From Tetracentron sinense (lineage: Eukaryota > Streptophyta > Magnoliopsida > Trochodendrales > Trochodendraceae): a stretch of DNA of 64,000 bases. The notes under the pieces are model-generated. The model worked only from the letters and a program-made list of their open reading frames with translations, ran no database searches and was not told where the DNA came from. Below are positions 20,873 through 33,200 of the stretch, piece by piece. A program made the position numbers and the translations under genes. Each line of letters opens with the position of its first letter. Within the stretch, counting starts at the first letter, position 1. Location of the stretch: positions 40,495,965-40,559,964 of the forward strand of contig CM026557.1 in NCBI GenBank assembly GCA_015143295.1, read 5' to 3'.

Positions 20873-23051
20873 TGTTGCCCAGGTTGTGGACCTTAGAGGG
20901 GGGTGAATAGGGTCTATGGCAAAAAAAACTTGGTTTATCTTTTAATGCGGAATTTAAATAACAAAGAAATAAACAACTAGGAGTTTTGAATTCAAAACTA
21001 ATTAATCAAAGTAATGCAAGACAAATAAGGGAATGAGTTAAGGAATGCAAACACAGATTTGCTATCGAGGTTCGGCAAATCCTGCCTACTCCCTACCTCA
21101 AGCTAGGGTGCTTAGAGGATTCCACTTCGATCCTCGATCACACAGACTTCTTCTGGGTGAAGCCCAAACAATTTACAATCTCTCATCCGGGTTGAGATCA
21201 AACTATGCTAGGGAGCAATCCTCCCTGGACTTAGTCAATTTTGCGGGTAGTGGCCAAACCATTACACAATCTTTTTATGGCTTAGGATTAAACCTTCACA
21301 ATCCTTTGAGGCTAAGGATGAACCTTTACAATGTAGAGATTTGAATTTGAATCTGAAATACAAAACTCTTTAGAGTTAGATAAGAATGTAATAACAAATT
21401 CTAAGAAATCTCTCAAAAGATGGATTGGATTTTAGCTCAAAAATAGAGTATTGAGGATTTCAGATTTTTCACGATATATTTGAGCTTTGGATCTTGGTGA
21501 ATGATTGAGAATTGATAGGTTGATCACTCTTGTTATTTTAGTTCATAGACCATCTTAATTTATAGTGCAATCAAGAATATAGCCGTTGGAGAAGCAATAG
21601 ATGAGAAATGAGCCATTAAAAATATAGTTGTTACAGTAAAAAATCACGTTATGGGCATTTTTTCTTCTAGCTAGTCGATCACAAAGCTTGTCTGATCGAC
21701 TAGATGATCCTCTTGATCGACTAGATGCTCTACCAGATCGGCTGGATAGAACTCCATTTTTATCTCTCAGTATTTTGACCATAACTTTTGATTCCCTTAT
21801 TAGAATTGGATGATTCAATTTCCATTAGACTCAAAATGCAAATGAGAACAATTTTCTATCTAATAGTCAAATCCCAATTCTGGGTTATTTTTAGTCTAAG
21901 TGGGCCCCAATGATGACTGGTCTATTTTCGCGACTGGGTAGTTAAAAGTTTTTGTTGTCTTCTGTATTTTGACCATAACTTATGATTAGCTCAATGAAAT
22001 TAGGTGATTTAAAAACCAATTCTACTTAAATTCAAAGGGGAACAATTTTACCTCTAATAGTCAAATCCTAATTCTGCCTTATTCATGGTCAAAATGGGTT
22101 CCGAAGTTGACTGATTTTGGGAAATAATGGTCAGAACCGGGTTTGCACAACTTGGTCTATCAAGTCGATCACAAGGCCCTTCTAATCGGCTGGATAGTGT
22201 ATTTTTGCACAAAAAAACACTGAAATCATATTTTCTTGACCTTAAAGATTGGAATGATGTCCACGACCACTTGACTTACTTTTAGAATGATTTTTACGTA
22301 TTCAAAAGTCTTTTGGATTGATATATAAACATGATTAACAACTCATAATGATCTTTGGAATAATCTAAAATAGATTCAAAGAGGTTTCCAACACGATCGA
22401 AACATGCAACCAATTTTGGAAAAAATTGTTTTATCCAGTCGATCAAAGGGCTTGCCTGATCGACTAGATGGTCTGCCTGATCGACTGGATAAACAATTTT
22501 TATTTGCAGAATCCATTTTTCAAAACCTCAAAGATAGGATTTGATTCCAAGGTTTTGTACTTAGGCATTATGAGTATGATGAACATGTTTAACGATCCTT
22601 AATCATATTTTAACATTGGTTTAAGAAACTTATGGTCAATCTAAGGTCTTTGAGCTTTTCATCCAAACCATCTAATGAGGACTTTTACAAAAGTCCTAAA
22701 CACTCTCAACTTAAACTAAGACAATATGAACCTTGAGAGTCTTCACTTCACTTCTGGATCTGATATTGCTTTGTGATGATCTATCTCCTTCGTCTTCATC
22801 TTTATCTTGATGCTTGAGCTTATGTCAACTTGATAATGTGGGCTTGAATGACTTTGATTTGGACTTGATCTTGCATATAGGCTTTAACATGGTCCAACTC
22901 ATGCTTTTTCATTAAATGACACTTTAATGCTCTTCTTAATTTGATTTTCATAGAAACTCAAAAAAGACATTAGTAACACAATATTCATTCATTCATTATG
23001 TTATCATCAAAATCAATGATGTTGTCTTAGGTCAAAACCTAAAGGCTAACA
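20873..23051 (-). repeat. 5' LTR of the gag-only element
   Basis: On the minus strand runs from TGTTAGCC (23051) to GGGCAACA (20873). It keeps the CACCCCCCTCTAAGGTCC-type tract near its 3' end that is common in plant Copia LTRs, and the ATCGAC motif clusters at about 21669-21735 and 22436-22490. Confidence 0.9.
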
Positions 23052-23079
23052 CTATTCTCAATAAAATCATTTTCTATCA

Positions 23080-23090
23080 TGGTATCAGAC
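23080..23090 (+). other. Primer-binding site of the TRIM
   Basis: TGGTATCAGAC matches the start of the plant initiator-methionine tRNA primer site (TGGTATCAGAGC) and lies immediately after the left LTR, which fixes the element's orientation as plus. Confidence 0.85.
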
Positions 23091-23523
23091 CAGGTCGATC
23101 GGACCTTGTTTCGAATTTTTATTTCCTTTAATCTTGTTTTTCCGGCGGGCGGCAGTGCCGCCCATCCGGCCAACACCTCATTTTTTCCCCTAAAGTTGTA
23201 TTTATCACCAATTCTAGTTAAAATCTTTCTATCATTAATATATTCAAGTTTTTTTTTTTTTTCCTTCAAATGATTGGTTGACTTCTCTCTATGTGTTATT
23301 GGGAGAGATCATGACAGTTTACTCTAATAGACCACCGAATCTGATAGACTCTAAGATGAATGAGATGCGACAGTGAAAAATTTCATTGACTGACGGTGAC
23401 CACCAATATGTACAACTGGATTTTCTGGCAACTTTTCAACATAGCTCAATGATCCCAGACTAATCTTTTGTTTATAACAATTGCAAGATCCTTCTTAAAA
23501 GGATCATGCAATTGTGGGAGGGT

Positions 23524-23755
23524 ATTAGAGAAATGTTTAGAGAATATAGAGTGGTGTAATAAAGTGAGATGAGATACACTGTATCTCATCTCATATATAA
23601 GTAGATATGAATTTGAAATAAATTAGTATCAAATCTTAGATTTGATTATGATGTGATACTACTTCTATCTTGAGAATTATGTAATCTCTATATAATCCTT
23701 AAGGAGGAATCATTGCAATCATCAAAGCTATTCAATAAAATCTATTTTCTATCCA
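23524..23755 (+). repeat. Right LTR of the TRIM
   Basis: 232 bp, same length as the reassembled left LTR and similar throughout, including the CTTAAGGAGGAAT word near the end. Followed directly by the target duplication TATCT. Confidence 0.85.
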
Positions 23756-23760
23756 TATCT

Positions 23761-25118
23761 TCCAAAGTGCTCAATTCTCTAATTAGGGGATGAAGAAATT
23801 ATAAAGTAAGGTTTGGAGAAGAAACTATATGACATCTCAATTAACGAACCAACAAACACGATCACAAATACTATTATTTTACGATTGATTCATGCTTGTT
23901 TGATTTCATTTTTTCAAAGCCCCTACTGAATAATAATAATACCTGATATACCCTTATAAATAAATCTAATGCGTAGGGAACACTTTGCTAATCACCCATA
24001 CTTCGACAAACATATGTAGATGAGCTAATTTTTATCTTCTCGCGTGCATTTGTTAGAATATTAACGATGATGTCACCTTAGTTATATATAAGGGTCTTCT
24101 AATCAGGAATATGTACCTTGGGATTTCTACTTGCAGCTACCTTCTTCTTATATGTTCACAATAAAAGTAAGAGATGATTTTATAATCAAAGAAAGAAGAA
24201 AAATATTATTATTTTTAAATATAATTAAGTTTTAAACAAAATATAAAACTTTTTTTTATCTAAAAATATAAAGCATGTAAACATTATTTTTGTTATATAG
24301 AATTTTTTTTATTGTTCTTTATATATTTATAACATAATAAAGCATGGAAACATGAATTTTAAAAAAAACAATTTCTTGTTTTCTTAATATAATTATAAGA
24401 TAGTAATATTTTTTATGTCTAAATAAATTCTTAAACAAAATATAAAGATATTTTTGGTTGATATCAAAAGACAAAGCATGAAAATATGTTTTTACAAAAA
24501 AGGGAAATAATCACCTCGTTATGGAGCTCTCATTTATTGTCACGTTTCCCCCTTGTAACTCTCTTTAACTATAATTAAGATTCACTAACCCTTCAGGTCA
24601 AAGCATCTAATCTTGGTTTTTAGGAAATAATTTTTTTAATCACATGGTTAAAATTTATCTCTAATATTATAATGAGAAAAGGAGAGGTAGGTGGTATTGA
24701 TTGACTTTGTTTAACATGACAAAAAAATCAAATATTATATTATCTTATTACTGATTAGTGAATATATATTTAAGGGTATTAAAATCATTTCAAATATATT
24801 AACTTCAATCATCTTAGGTAGGTCTGATTCCTTTAACTATTTATTTATATTTTCTCTCTCTCTCACTTCCCCCACTATATCTATGTATTTTCAACCATCG
24901 CACAACTCACCGTTTCTAACACATTTTCATTTTCTCTCACGTCTCTCCTCTAACACACGTGCATAATGGGGATCTCACTAGGGTCTCTCTTTCTATTGTC
25001 TCTCCCCTTCTCTCTCTCACGTGTGCCCACTAATCTCTTCTTTACTATTATAATGAGAAAAGAGGGATAGGTGGCGTTGAATGACTTTTTTTACTGTAAC
25101 TAAAATCAAATATTATAT
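23761..25118. repeat. Intergenic repeats upstream of NUP93, part 1
   Basis: AT-rich sequence, then a GTTAA-family fragment (about 24540-24650) and a block at about 24665-24960 (AATGAGAAAAGGAGAGGTAG, a GGTCTGATTCCTTTAACTAT stretch, CT-rich tail) that is repeated at about 25045-25560, where a MITE has split it. Confidence 0.6.
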
Positions 25119-25283
25119 AGTAATGCTAAGTCCACTTTTTTTTCCCATCCACTTTCCTATTTTATTAGACAATAAGACAACCAAATAATGATGGACCCCA
25201 CAAAAAGATGTCATATTTTTTGTATCTTCTTTTATAGAAAAGGAGAAAGTAGATGAGGAGGAAAGTGGACCTAGCATTGCTCA
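25119..25283. mobile_element. Mutator-type MITE, about 165 bp
   Basis: Inverted ends AGTAATGCTAAGTCCACTTT and AAAGTGGACCTAGCATTGCT pair with two mismatches. It interrupts the second copy of the 24665 block, and the flanks ATATTATAT and ATATCATAT fit a 9-bp target duplication with one mismatch, the size typical of Mutator-like elements. Confidence 0.75.
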
Positions 25284-27144
25284 ATATCATATTATCATAC
25301 TACTATTTAGTGAATAGATATTCAAGAGTATTAAACTCTAGATAGGGCTGATTCCCTTAACTATATACCCATATTTCCTCTCTCATACTTTCTCACCCTC
25401 TATTATTTTCAACCGTCGTACAACTCATAATTTTTAATACATTTTATCTCCCACGTCTTCCCTCTAACACATGTGCATCATGCAGGTGTCACTAAGGTCC
25501 ATCTTTCTTCTCTCTCCCATTTCCATCTCCTACGTGCATTGCACGTGCACCCATTAGTTAACAATAATTCAAGGGAAAACTTTGTGTAAGGCGAGGAGCT
25601 AGTCCTCTCCTCATCTAAGGAGAAGACTATTGCTCATTTAAAAAATAAAATAAAATAAAAAGGAAGTTGGTAACAAGGAAAATGTCTTACCAATATGAGG
25701 TCCTCGTTGGTCCATGCCCCATTTTTTTAAACACTAATCGTAAGTAGTTATTGAAATGCTCGACCTAGTCACAAGCTTCCCCAAACCCAAGATGGTGGCA
25801 ACAAGTGTCAGCCATCTCCATGTTATAGGGTAGCAACCAGGACATAGCGCATTGGGGGGGGGGGGGGGGACTAAACTTTTGGGAAAAAAAATTATGCATA
25901 TTTATATGGCAGCATGGGGCATGGAAGTAGATGGAGATCTAATCATTACCAATTGTGATTGGACTCGAGGAGAGTTCAATCGCACCAACAAGCTAACATG
26001 TGTCCCTTTTAATCCCTATTAACTGTCTTATTCACTAACCTTTGGGGTTCAACAATATAATATTTTTTTTTAAATTGTAAAAAATATTAACCTTCAGAGT
26101 TAATAGGGGTTAAAAGAGACTTGTTGGTTGTGATTCGATCTCAAGTGGGTGCCCCCTAAACTTTTGATTTTTTAAAATAAAAAATATAGTTTACTAAAGA
26201 TTTAGATTTCTCTATTATAATCGGACTCCTAGAAGTCGGTTACAACCAACTTGTCAACACATGTCTCTTTAATACCTCTTAATTGTGATTAAGATTCACT
26301 AACCCTTAAGGTTCAACCACCTAACCTTGGTTTCTAAGAAAAAAAATTAACTATAAAGGTTAAAGTTGTTAACTCAAATTAAAAGACTTTTGTGTTATAA
26401 TTGAACTTCAAGGAGTTTGTTTATAAACCATAGGCGCGTAGAAAGAACAAATACCGAGACTCCATAATTTATAACCATAAAGAATTAGTCATGGGGTCCT
26501 AAATTTTCAAAAAAAATTATATTATATTATTTAATAGGGCATAGACAAAGGTACAACTGCTATGAGGAACAATACATATATACTAAACAAAATGTAGATG
26601 AAATGATCCACAAACTTATTTTTTTCTTAAAAAAAAAAAAAGGAAAAACAAAGAACCCGTCCCTTAAATCAAATGTGCCCCGATAATAAATTCCTGCTCC
26701 GCCCTAATAGCAACACCACGTGTGTTGCATCTGCTGGGAAAAAAAAAATTGATGTAGTGCGTTTGGTGCTACCTCTTCTCCTGTGGTTAATTGATGAACT
26801 CACTCTTAAGGTTAAATAATCTCACCTTAGTTTTTGAAATAAAAAACAAAAAAAATTAACCTTAATTTTCTTAAGCTTAATCATAATTAAAGAGGAGTTA
26901 AAAGGGACACGTGTCGCTTCTCTTACCATGAATCCAACGGTCTGGAATTGAGTTTGCCTCCGTCAATGTAAGAAAGTAGTCCAGTGATTAACGGCCGCCA
27001 TGTGAACCACGATTTAGGAGCAGACGCATTATCACACGATACGGCGCGAAGCAGGCGAATTTCCAGTACTTTACTCTACCGCTTTTTCACCATTTAAATT
27101 AGGGCTCCGAAGGATTCAATTCAGAGAGCTTTCGAGTTGCAGCA
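25284..27144. repeat. Intergenic repeats and NUP93 upstream region
   Basis: Second copy of the duplicated block to about 25560, a G-run of about 15 at 25855-25869, and three GTTAA-family copies (25940-26160, 26220-26480, 26770-26930). The last ~200 bp (26940-27144) look unique and should hold the NUP93 promoter and 5' leader; no convincing TATA box was found (TTTAAATTA near 27094 is the only candidate). Confidence 0.5.
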
Positions 27145-27246
27145 ATGGCAACTGAACCAGACATGAGTAGCTGGACTGATCTCCTCCATTCATCTACCAA
27201 GCTCCTCGAACAAGCTGCTCCTTCTGCACAGTTCCCTCCTTTACAG
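27145..27246 (+). CDS. NUP93: NUP93 exon 1 (residues 1-34)
   Basis: ATG follows GTTGCAGCA and opens the conserved [11 protein letters not shown] motif; ends PPLQ|GTTCGT, phase 0. Confidence 0.95.
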
Positions 27247-30200
27247 GTTCGTTTCTATACTTCCATTTCCGCATTTCTAGGTTTTGCACATTCGTTTTCT
27301 TCTTCTTCATTTATTGATTTTGAGGTATTCTTTTGCATTCAATTACTGTTTCAGAGGAATTTGGACCAATTAGAAGCACTATCCAAGAAGCTCAAGTCGA
27401 AAACCCTAAGAACTGAAGCTCCTTCACAATCTATTGCTGCCACAAGGTACTGTTCCTTTTATTTCTGTACAAAAAAGGAAATTAGGTCTTTTAATAGACA
27501 AACACACTTCTTACGATTTCAAGAACGAGAGTATCCATGTAATTGAGTACTTTGGATCAATGCTTTTGTATTTTCTGATTCATTTGTACGTTTATCTTTT
27601 GATTTCATCATTCGATGATGAACAGGCTACTTGCACGCGAAGGAATAAATGCTGAGCAGCTTGCTCGGGATCTTAAGTCCTTCGAATTAAAAGTAAGTCC
27701 TCTATTACATTCTTTTTTGATACTTAACACTGTTTACTTGACTAGACATTTTGTTACGAGGCGTTTTGTTGGGGGTTCGGGTTGTCTTCTAGATTGTCCT
27801 GGTTCTGTAGCTAGTCTTTTGTTGTTTGCTTTGTAATTTGGCGATTTACTCTTTGTGAATCTTTTTCCTTTTATAAAATTTGCTATTACCGATAAAAAAA
27901 AAAAGACTCTCTTTAATTGGATTCAAACAGTTTATGGGATATCTAACAGTGGAAACAACAGATAAAATGCAAACTGTGGTGCAACACAACAATGCGAACT
28001 CCAAATTCCAAACTATCTATCCCCTGCATAATCAAAATATATTGACGGCACTCATCGCTAACCCCAACTTCTATATACAAGAATGAGAAATTAATCAGGC
28101 TAGGTTTCTCCTCATACCAAGTATATTGCCAAAAGACGGGACTTTAAATGGTGCTGAAAAAACAATGCAGTATTTTGAATCCATCAAGGTTCACTTTGTA
28201 TTGTGAAGGCTTAACCTTCAAGGCTCTTAAACCCGACAAATGCTTCTTCAAAAAAACGTTATCCCTAGAAGTTTCTTGCTGCTGAAGTTGAGAAATTGAT
28301 TATAAGAAGCGGGTCTCTCATTTTTTATTGAGAAATAACGAGTTCACTATTCAAACTTCAGATAAAGAAAATTTACAAAAGGAGACATTTATAGAATACA
28401 ATTTGAGGTTTGGCATATATTATGTTAAATAAAAGTGAGTCTTTTGAAATGCCTGTATAGGTTTCCAAACAATGTTTTGTCTTTTAATTGGTCATATTCT
28501 ACATGCTTTGCGTCTTGCTATTGAGCTAGTCTTATGCAATATGTATCTTTTGCTGCTGTTAGTGCTCTTTTACTCTCTTTCTTATGACCACTTTTAAAAT
28601 TATGGCCTTAAGGTTGTCTTCTATGGAAATTTTTTTTCCTGACTCATAATCATTGTTTTTTCTTTTATGTTTTTTTACTTTCTTCTTGAAGACAACATTT
28701 GAAGATGTCTTCCCTGCTGAGGCAACAAATGTTGAAGAGTATTTGCAGCAGGTATCTCTTACACTTTAATTTCTCAAAAATTCTTGTTAATATTCTGACT
28801 CTTGTATTTATTATTTTTCCTACTTTAACTATATAGATTACGTTGATCATGATTGATAAAGTTGCGTGACTTTTGTATGATTCTAAGTTGTTGGCATAAT
28901 TTCACACCCATATACCTTCCTGGCCAGGCATTAGTCCATCAGACATTTCATATGATCAAGAACAGAATGCTGGTATTCATTTGGTTAAATTGTCTGCAAT
29001 TCTATGCAGCGATTTCCTCCTATTATCCTCAATGGACCACTTCATTAGAATGGGGGATTGGTCAGAGACCAGGGGTTAGCATCTGACAGAAAAGAACTAA
29101 AACTGGTAGTGTCCTTCAGATAAAATTGGCTATTTGAGAACATTAGCATGCATCCATAGAATGATATAATGGAAATCCGGTTCTGTTGATGATTCTAAAG
29201 GGTTCAAATCTCAAGAAGATACCTGATCTAAATCATTTACTCATGTTAGAAGTTAGAACTCATATTGTGACATTGTTGGAGCTAGCCGCAAATGATGGTC
29301 ATTCAAGTCTCTTTCATTTTTATCTTGTTTTTTTATATTCAAGTTTTCTTTTTCATTTTAATCTTATTTTTCTTAAAAAACTTTTATTTATCTATTATTA
29401 TATATTTTTGATTGTTCATTAGTCTTTTGTTTTCTAAGTCACATCGTTTGTAAATGTGTAAGACACACCATTTTGAGTTTTTTTGATGAGGTGATTTTAC
29501 ATACAAAAATATGAGTAGTGTAGAAATTATACAATACTCCAATAGGAGTTTTGTAGGTTAATTTTATAACTCGTATGCGCAAAGGTACAACTCTTCCAAA
29601 CAATGTCCACCTTTTCCTCATCAATTTTTGTTATTGGAATTTGGGTTTAGAACCCTAGATTTACAAGGCTTAAGGAATAAGAACCTACTTACATGCAGCT
29701 TATGTACCAAATAAAGAAAAACTTAGAGTTCATATTTCCCTTGAAACAGTGAGACTTTCTTTGAATTGAAATCATACGATTTGGTAGGATCTAAGATTTA
29801 AACCGTGAAGTGTAAGATTCTAGTAAAAATCATTGGACTTCTCTCAATAGGGATGCAGACCTAGGAATCAAATCTTTTGGATTAGGATTCAGCTCTTGAG
29901 CTTTTGTAGGCATGGCCTATTCTCATTTGTATGAGGCTAATGTTTCACTGCAGACTCTATTTTTTTCCTTTTCTTTTGTGCATATCTTCTCTTACCATCC
30001 AAAAGAAAAAAGAAATCTATTTTTAAATTGTAGGATTTAAACCGCAGATGGTTAGATTTTAACAACATATTTGAAGATTCTGATCCCTTGATAGTTTAAA
30101 TTTAGACTTCCAACCTGCTCCCAAATTATTGAAGGAGTGTCTCCTACAAACTTAAAACTTTACCCCTATCTTGACTTTTAGCATGGCACTTGATTTTTGT

Positions 30201-33200
30201 TTTCTTTGTTATGACCTTTATATAGTGCTCTATTGACATTCCATTATAACCCATTTTTTTCTTTTTTTCATGGGTTTCTCTTACTGATGTAATAGTTTTT
30301 AAGTATTTTTCTAGCTTCATTCATATCTTTAGTCCCTTTTGTATCCTCTGTATTTTCATGTAAATATTTGGATTACCATAATTTATTTGCATGCGGTAGA
30401 GAACACTAATGATGTAGCCCAGAGGTAGTTAAGGTTTAGTTGATTCCCAAAATAGAAACAACTAACTTTTCAATCAATAATTTAGCTGCAAATGATGGTC
30501 ATTCAAGTTTTTTCATTTTTATCTTATTTTTCATATTCAAGTTTTTTTCATTCTCATCTTATTTTTCTTAAGAAACTTTTATTTATCTATTATTATTTAT
30601 TTTTGATTGTTCATTAGTCTTTTGTTTTCCATGTCACATCGTTTGTAAAGTTCATTATTTTGATTTCTTTATGGTTATCATATTTCACACAGTTGGATCA
30701 TGTCAAGTTCTTTGTAATTTGATTACATGATATCCAGTTTTGTTTCAAATAGCTCACTATCGTTCTATTACTTTTGTATCTTATGTTAAAGAATGATATA
30801 TGTTTGGCAGCCTTCACTGCAATATTTTCATCTCAGGTTCATGAAATGGCAATGGTCTCAGCTGTCCAGGAAGCTCAGAAGGATAATCTTAGAAGTTTCA
30901 ATGATTACATGATGCAAGTTTTGGAGGTTAGTGTGCTTCAGTAAGTTTATGTTTGTTGTAATTTTTACCTTGGTTATGATAGTGGTACTCAGATGTCTTG
31001 ATGTTGCAATTCTTTTTGACAGGTATCATGTTGTCTATGATTTTCTTAATCCTCTCTCTCCTCTTTTCTGGCATATGCGTGTTTGTCTGTTGCCATATTT
31101 TTGAATCGCAAGGTTGATGTTTATCAGTTTTTGGGCATCACGTGGGGTGGCGTATAAAATTTGAATATTATTGGGGGATTATTTATTGGATTCACTATCA
31201 GAATTTTTGTCTTTGAGTCGTTTTGAACTCCCTTCGAGCAAAATGGATTTTATTTGAAGTGCTTTTGTTTTTGTCTTTAAGTCGTTTTGGAGTCCCTTCG
31301 AGCAAAATGGATTTTATTCAAAGTGCTTTTGTTAGTGACATATAGATTCTAGATGACATTCTTATTGTTAATGGATGCTTAGATGAGAGAATTAAGAGTA
31401 GAAAAGAAGGCATATTATGGGAGTTAGGCCTTAAAAAACCTATGATCATGTTAATTGGGTTGCTTGTGGAGGAGAATGGGTTTTGCATTAGATGGAGAGG
31501 ATGGATTAAAGCATGTTTTATGATGGCAACCTTTTCGATCTTGGTTAATGGATTTATGGCAGGTTACTTTAAAACTTCTAGGGTTTTGAGGCAAGGGGAT
31601 CTGTTTTCTTTTTATTATGGCAATGGAGGCTCTCAGAATGATTCATAGAGCGGAAGAGAGGTTCATTGAGGGGTTTTCAATGGGTAGTGGGAGGTTGGTA
31701 GCATCTCATTTTTTTTGGATCGATTGTCACAGAAAACAAGAAAAGGAACTATAGAAGCAAAGCATGTAAGAGTTCACGAGATCGTGAACCATAACAAAAT
31801 GTAAAATAACTACAATGGCAGTCCCTTACTGAAGGCCCCACAACAGTGTTACCTAGGCACGTGGTACGGGCTTAGTAACCCAAACCTCCTAGCCTGTTAC
31901 CCGCTCCCGCTTTCAAACCTTGCTCCTGCTCTCAAACCTCGCTTTCATCTCGGGAACTCGATTTCAACTTTTTAAACCTCGCTCTCACCTAAAGGTGCGG
32001 TTTTTGTGTAAAATTTTATTTTTATTCTAATTTTCATGTGAAATTAAGTATCTTTTATAATTTTTCTTTGTAGGGTACAAGATTCATATAAGATTTGTTA
32101 ATTATTAGTGATCTTGTAATTGAATTTAGAATAATACATTTAATAATTCAATAGTCATCTTGTTTGTTGTGATGCAAAATTTGAATTATGAATGATTTTA
32201 TCAATTTTCTCTTAGAGTTTAAAAAATTAAAAAAGATATATTTACATCTACAAGTAATTTTCAAGAACATCAATATATATTTTATGTATATATATCGGTG
32301 CTTCGGAGGCGCTCCCGACCCTATCCTAAATTCCTAAATTGAAATTTGACGCTCTCGCACTCTTGCTCCCGCACCCGCTCTACGCTTTGGTTACTTAGGG
32401 TACGGGTGCCAAGTGTCCAGTTGTCTAGAGGTGGTCGACACGACAAGCTTTGAAAATCCCAATACTGTGGCACTGATGCACACATTTTTAAAAATGATTA
32501 TATATAAAGAAATATATTATATTCAAGATTTTTTTAAAAAAAATAAAATAATAAAGTTACCTGTCAATATTTTTTAAAAGCATATACCAAAATTATAAAA
32601 AGTACCTAATAGAAAAGAGAAACAAGAGAGAGAGAGAGAGAGACACGTATTTATTGATTGACGTTGGTGTCAATGCTTTCTTAGTAAGTTGTTCTCTATG
32701 TTTTCAAAAAAGCTACACAACTTGTCACAGAGTTTTTAGCAATTCAAAATAGACATATATATATATATATATATATTGTATTTATAAAATAACACGACAT
32801 ACTCAAAGCATCACATGTCTAACGATAACCATAATGTCATGATATAAGCATGTACTAAGGAGTGTCATGTCATGCCATGGAGTGCCGTGTTGTGTCTAGG
32901 TGTCGGCACGGTAAAATTTGGAAAAAATGAAGTGCCTAGGTAACACTGCCCCACAGACCCGCCAAAACTCAATCCCACACAAGTATAGCTCCTAGATCCC
33001 TCCCCGTTACTAAGGGTACACCAGTCTAAAACCAACGCACTGATCCAAGAGCAAAGGCGAGGTGTATTGGGATGATACCATAATCCTTTGTGATGCATTG
33101 AATCATCAAATTGGTATCCTTGGGTGACTTCGTAGATTCTTTTAGGCAGTGTATGAGCTTAAAGTTAATTTATCAAAAAGAGAAATGTTTGGTGTTGGGA

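Larger units (their letters stand above)
15709..23051 (-). mobile_element. Gag-only Copia-like LTR retrotransposon (TR-GAG/LARD type), 7.3 kb
   Basis: LTRs of 2,210 bp (15709-17918) and 2,179 bp (20873-23051) with TGTTG..TAACA ends, and a 2,954-bp interior. CTATT is duplicated on both sides (15704-15708 and 23052-23056). On the minus strand the primer site (20870-20859) follows the right LTR and a purine tract (AAAAAATGAGGAGAT) precedes the left LTR, so the element is on the minus strand. The interior keeps only broken gag; protease, integrase and reverse transcriptase are absent, which fits the terminal-repeat-with-gag class that relies on partner elements. It sits inside a TRIM LTR. Confidence 0.92.
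15500..23755 (+). mobile_element. TRIM-type LTR element, split by a nested retrotransposon
   Basis: Two 232-bp LTRs: the left is 15500-15708 plus 23057-23079 (interrupted by the insertion), the right is 23524-23755. Both contain the palindromic word GAGATACACTGTATCTC. A plant initiator-Met primer-binding site (TGGTATCAGAC, 23080-23090) abuts the left LTR, and a purine tract (GTGGGAGGG) precedes the right one. TATCT flanks the whole (15495-15499 and 23756-23760). Without the insertion the element is 908 bp with a 444-bp interior and no gag or pol. Unusually, the LTRs begin ATTAG rather than TG. Confidence 0.85.

Noticed and set aside
26908..26913. CACGTG (G-box) 230 bp upstream of NUP93
   Set aside because: It lies in a repeat copy that also carries the word elsewhere (12820, 62957), so it is probably not a NUP93 control site.
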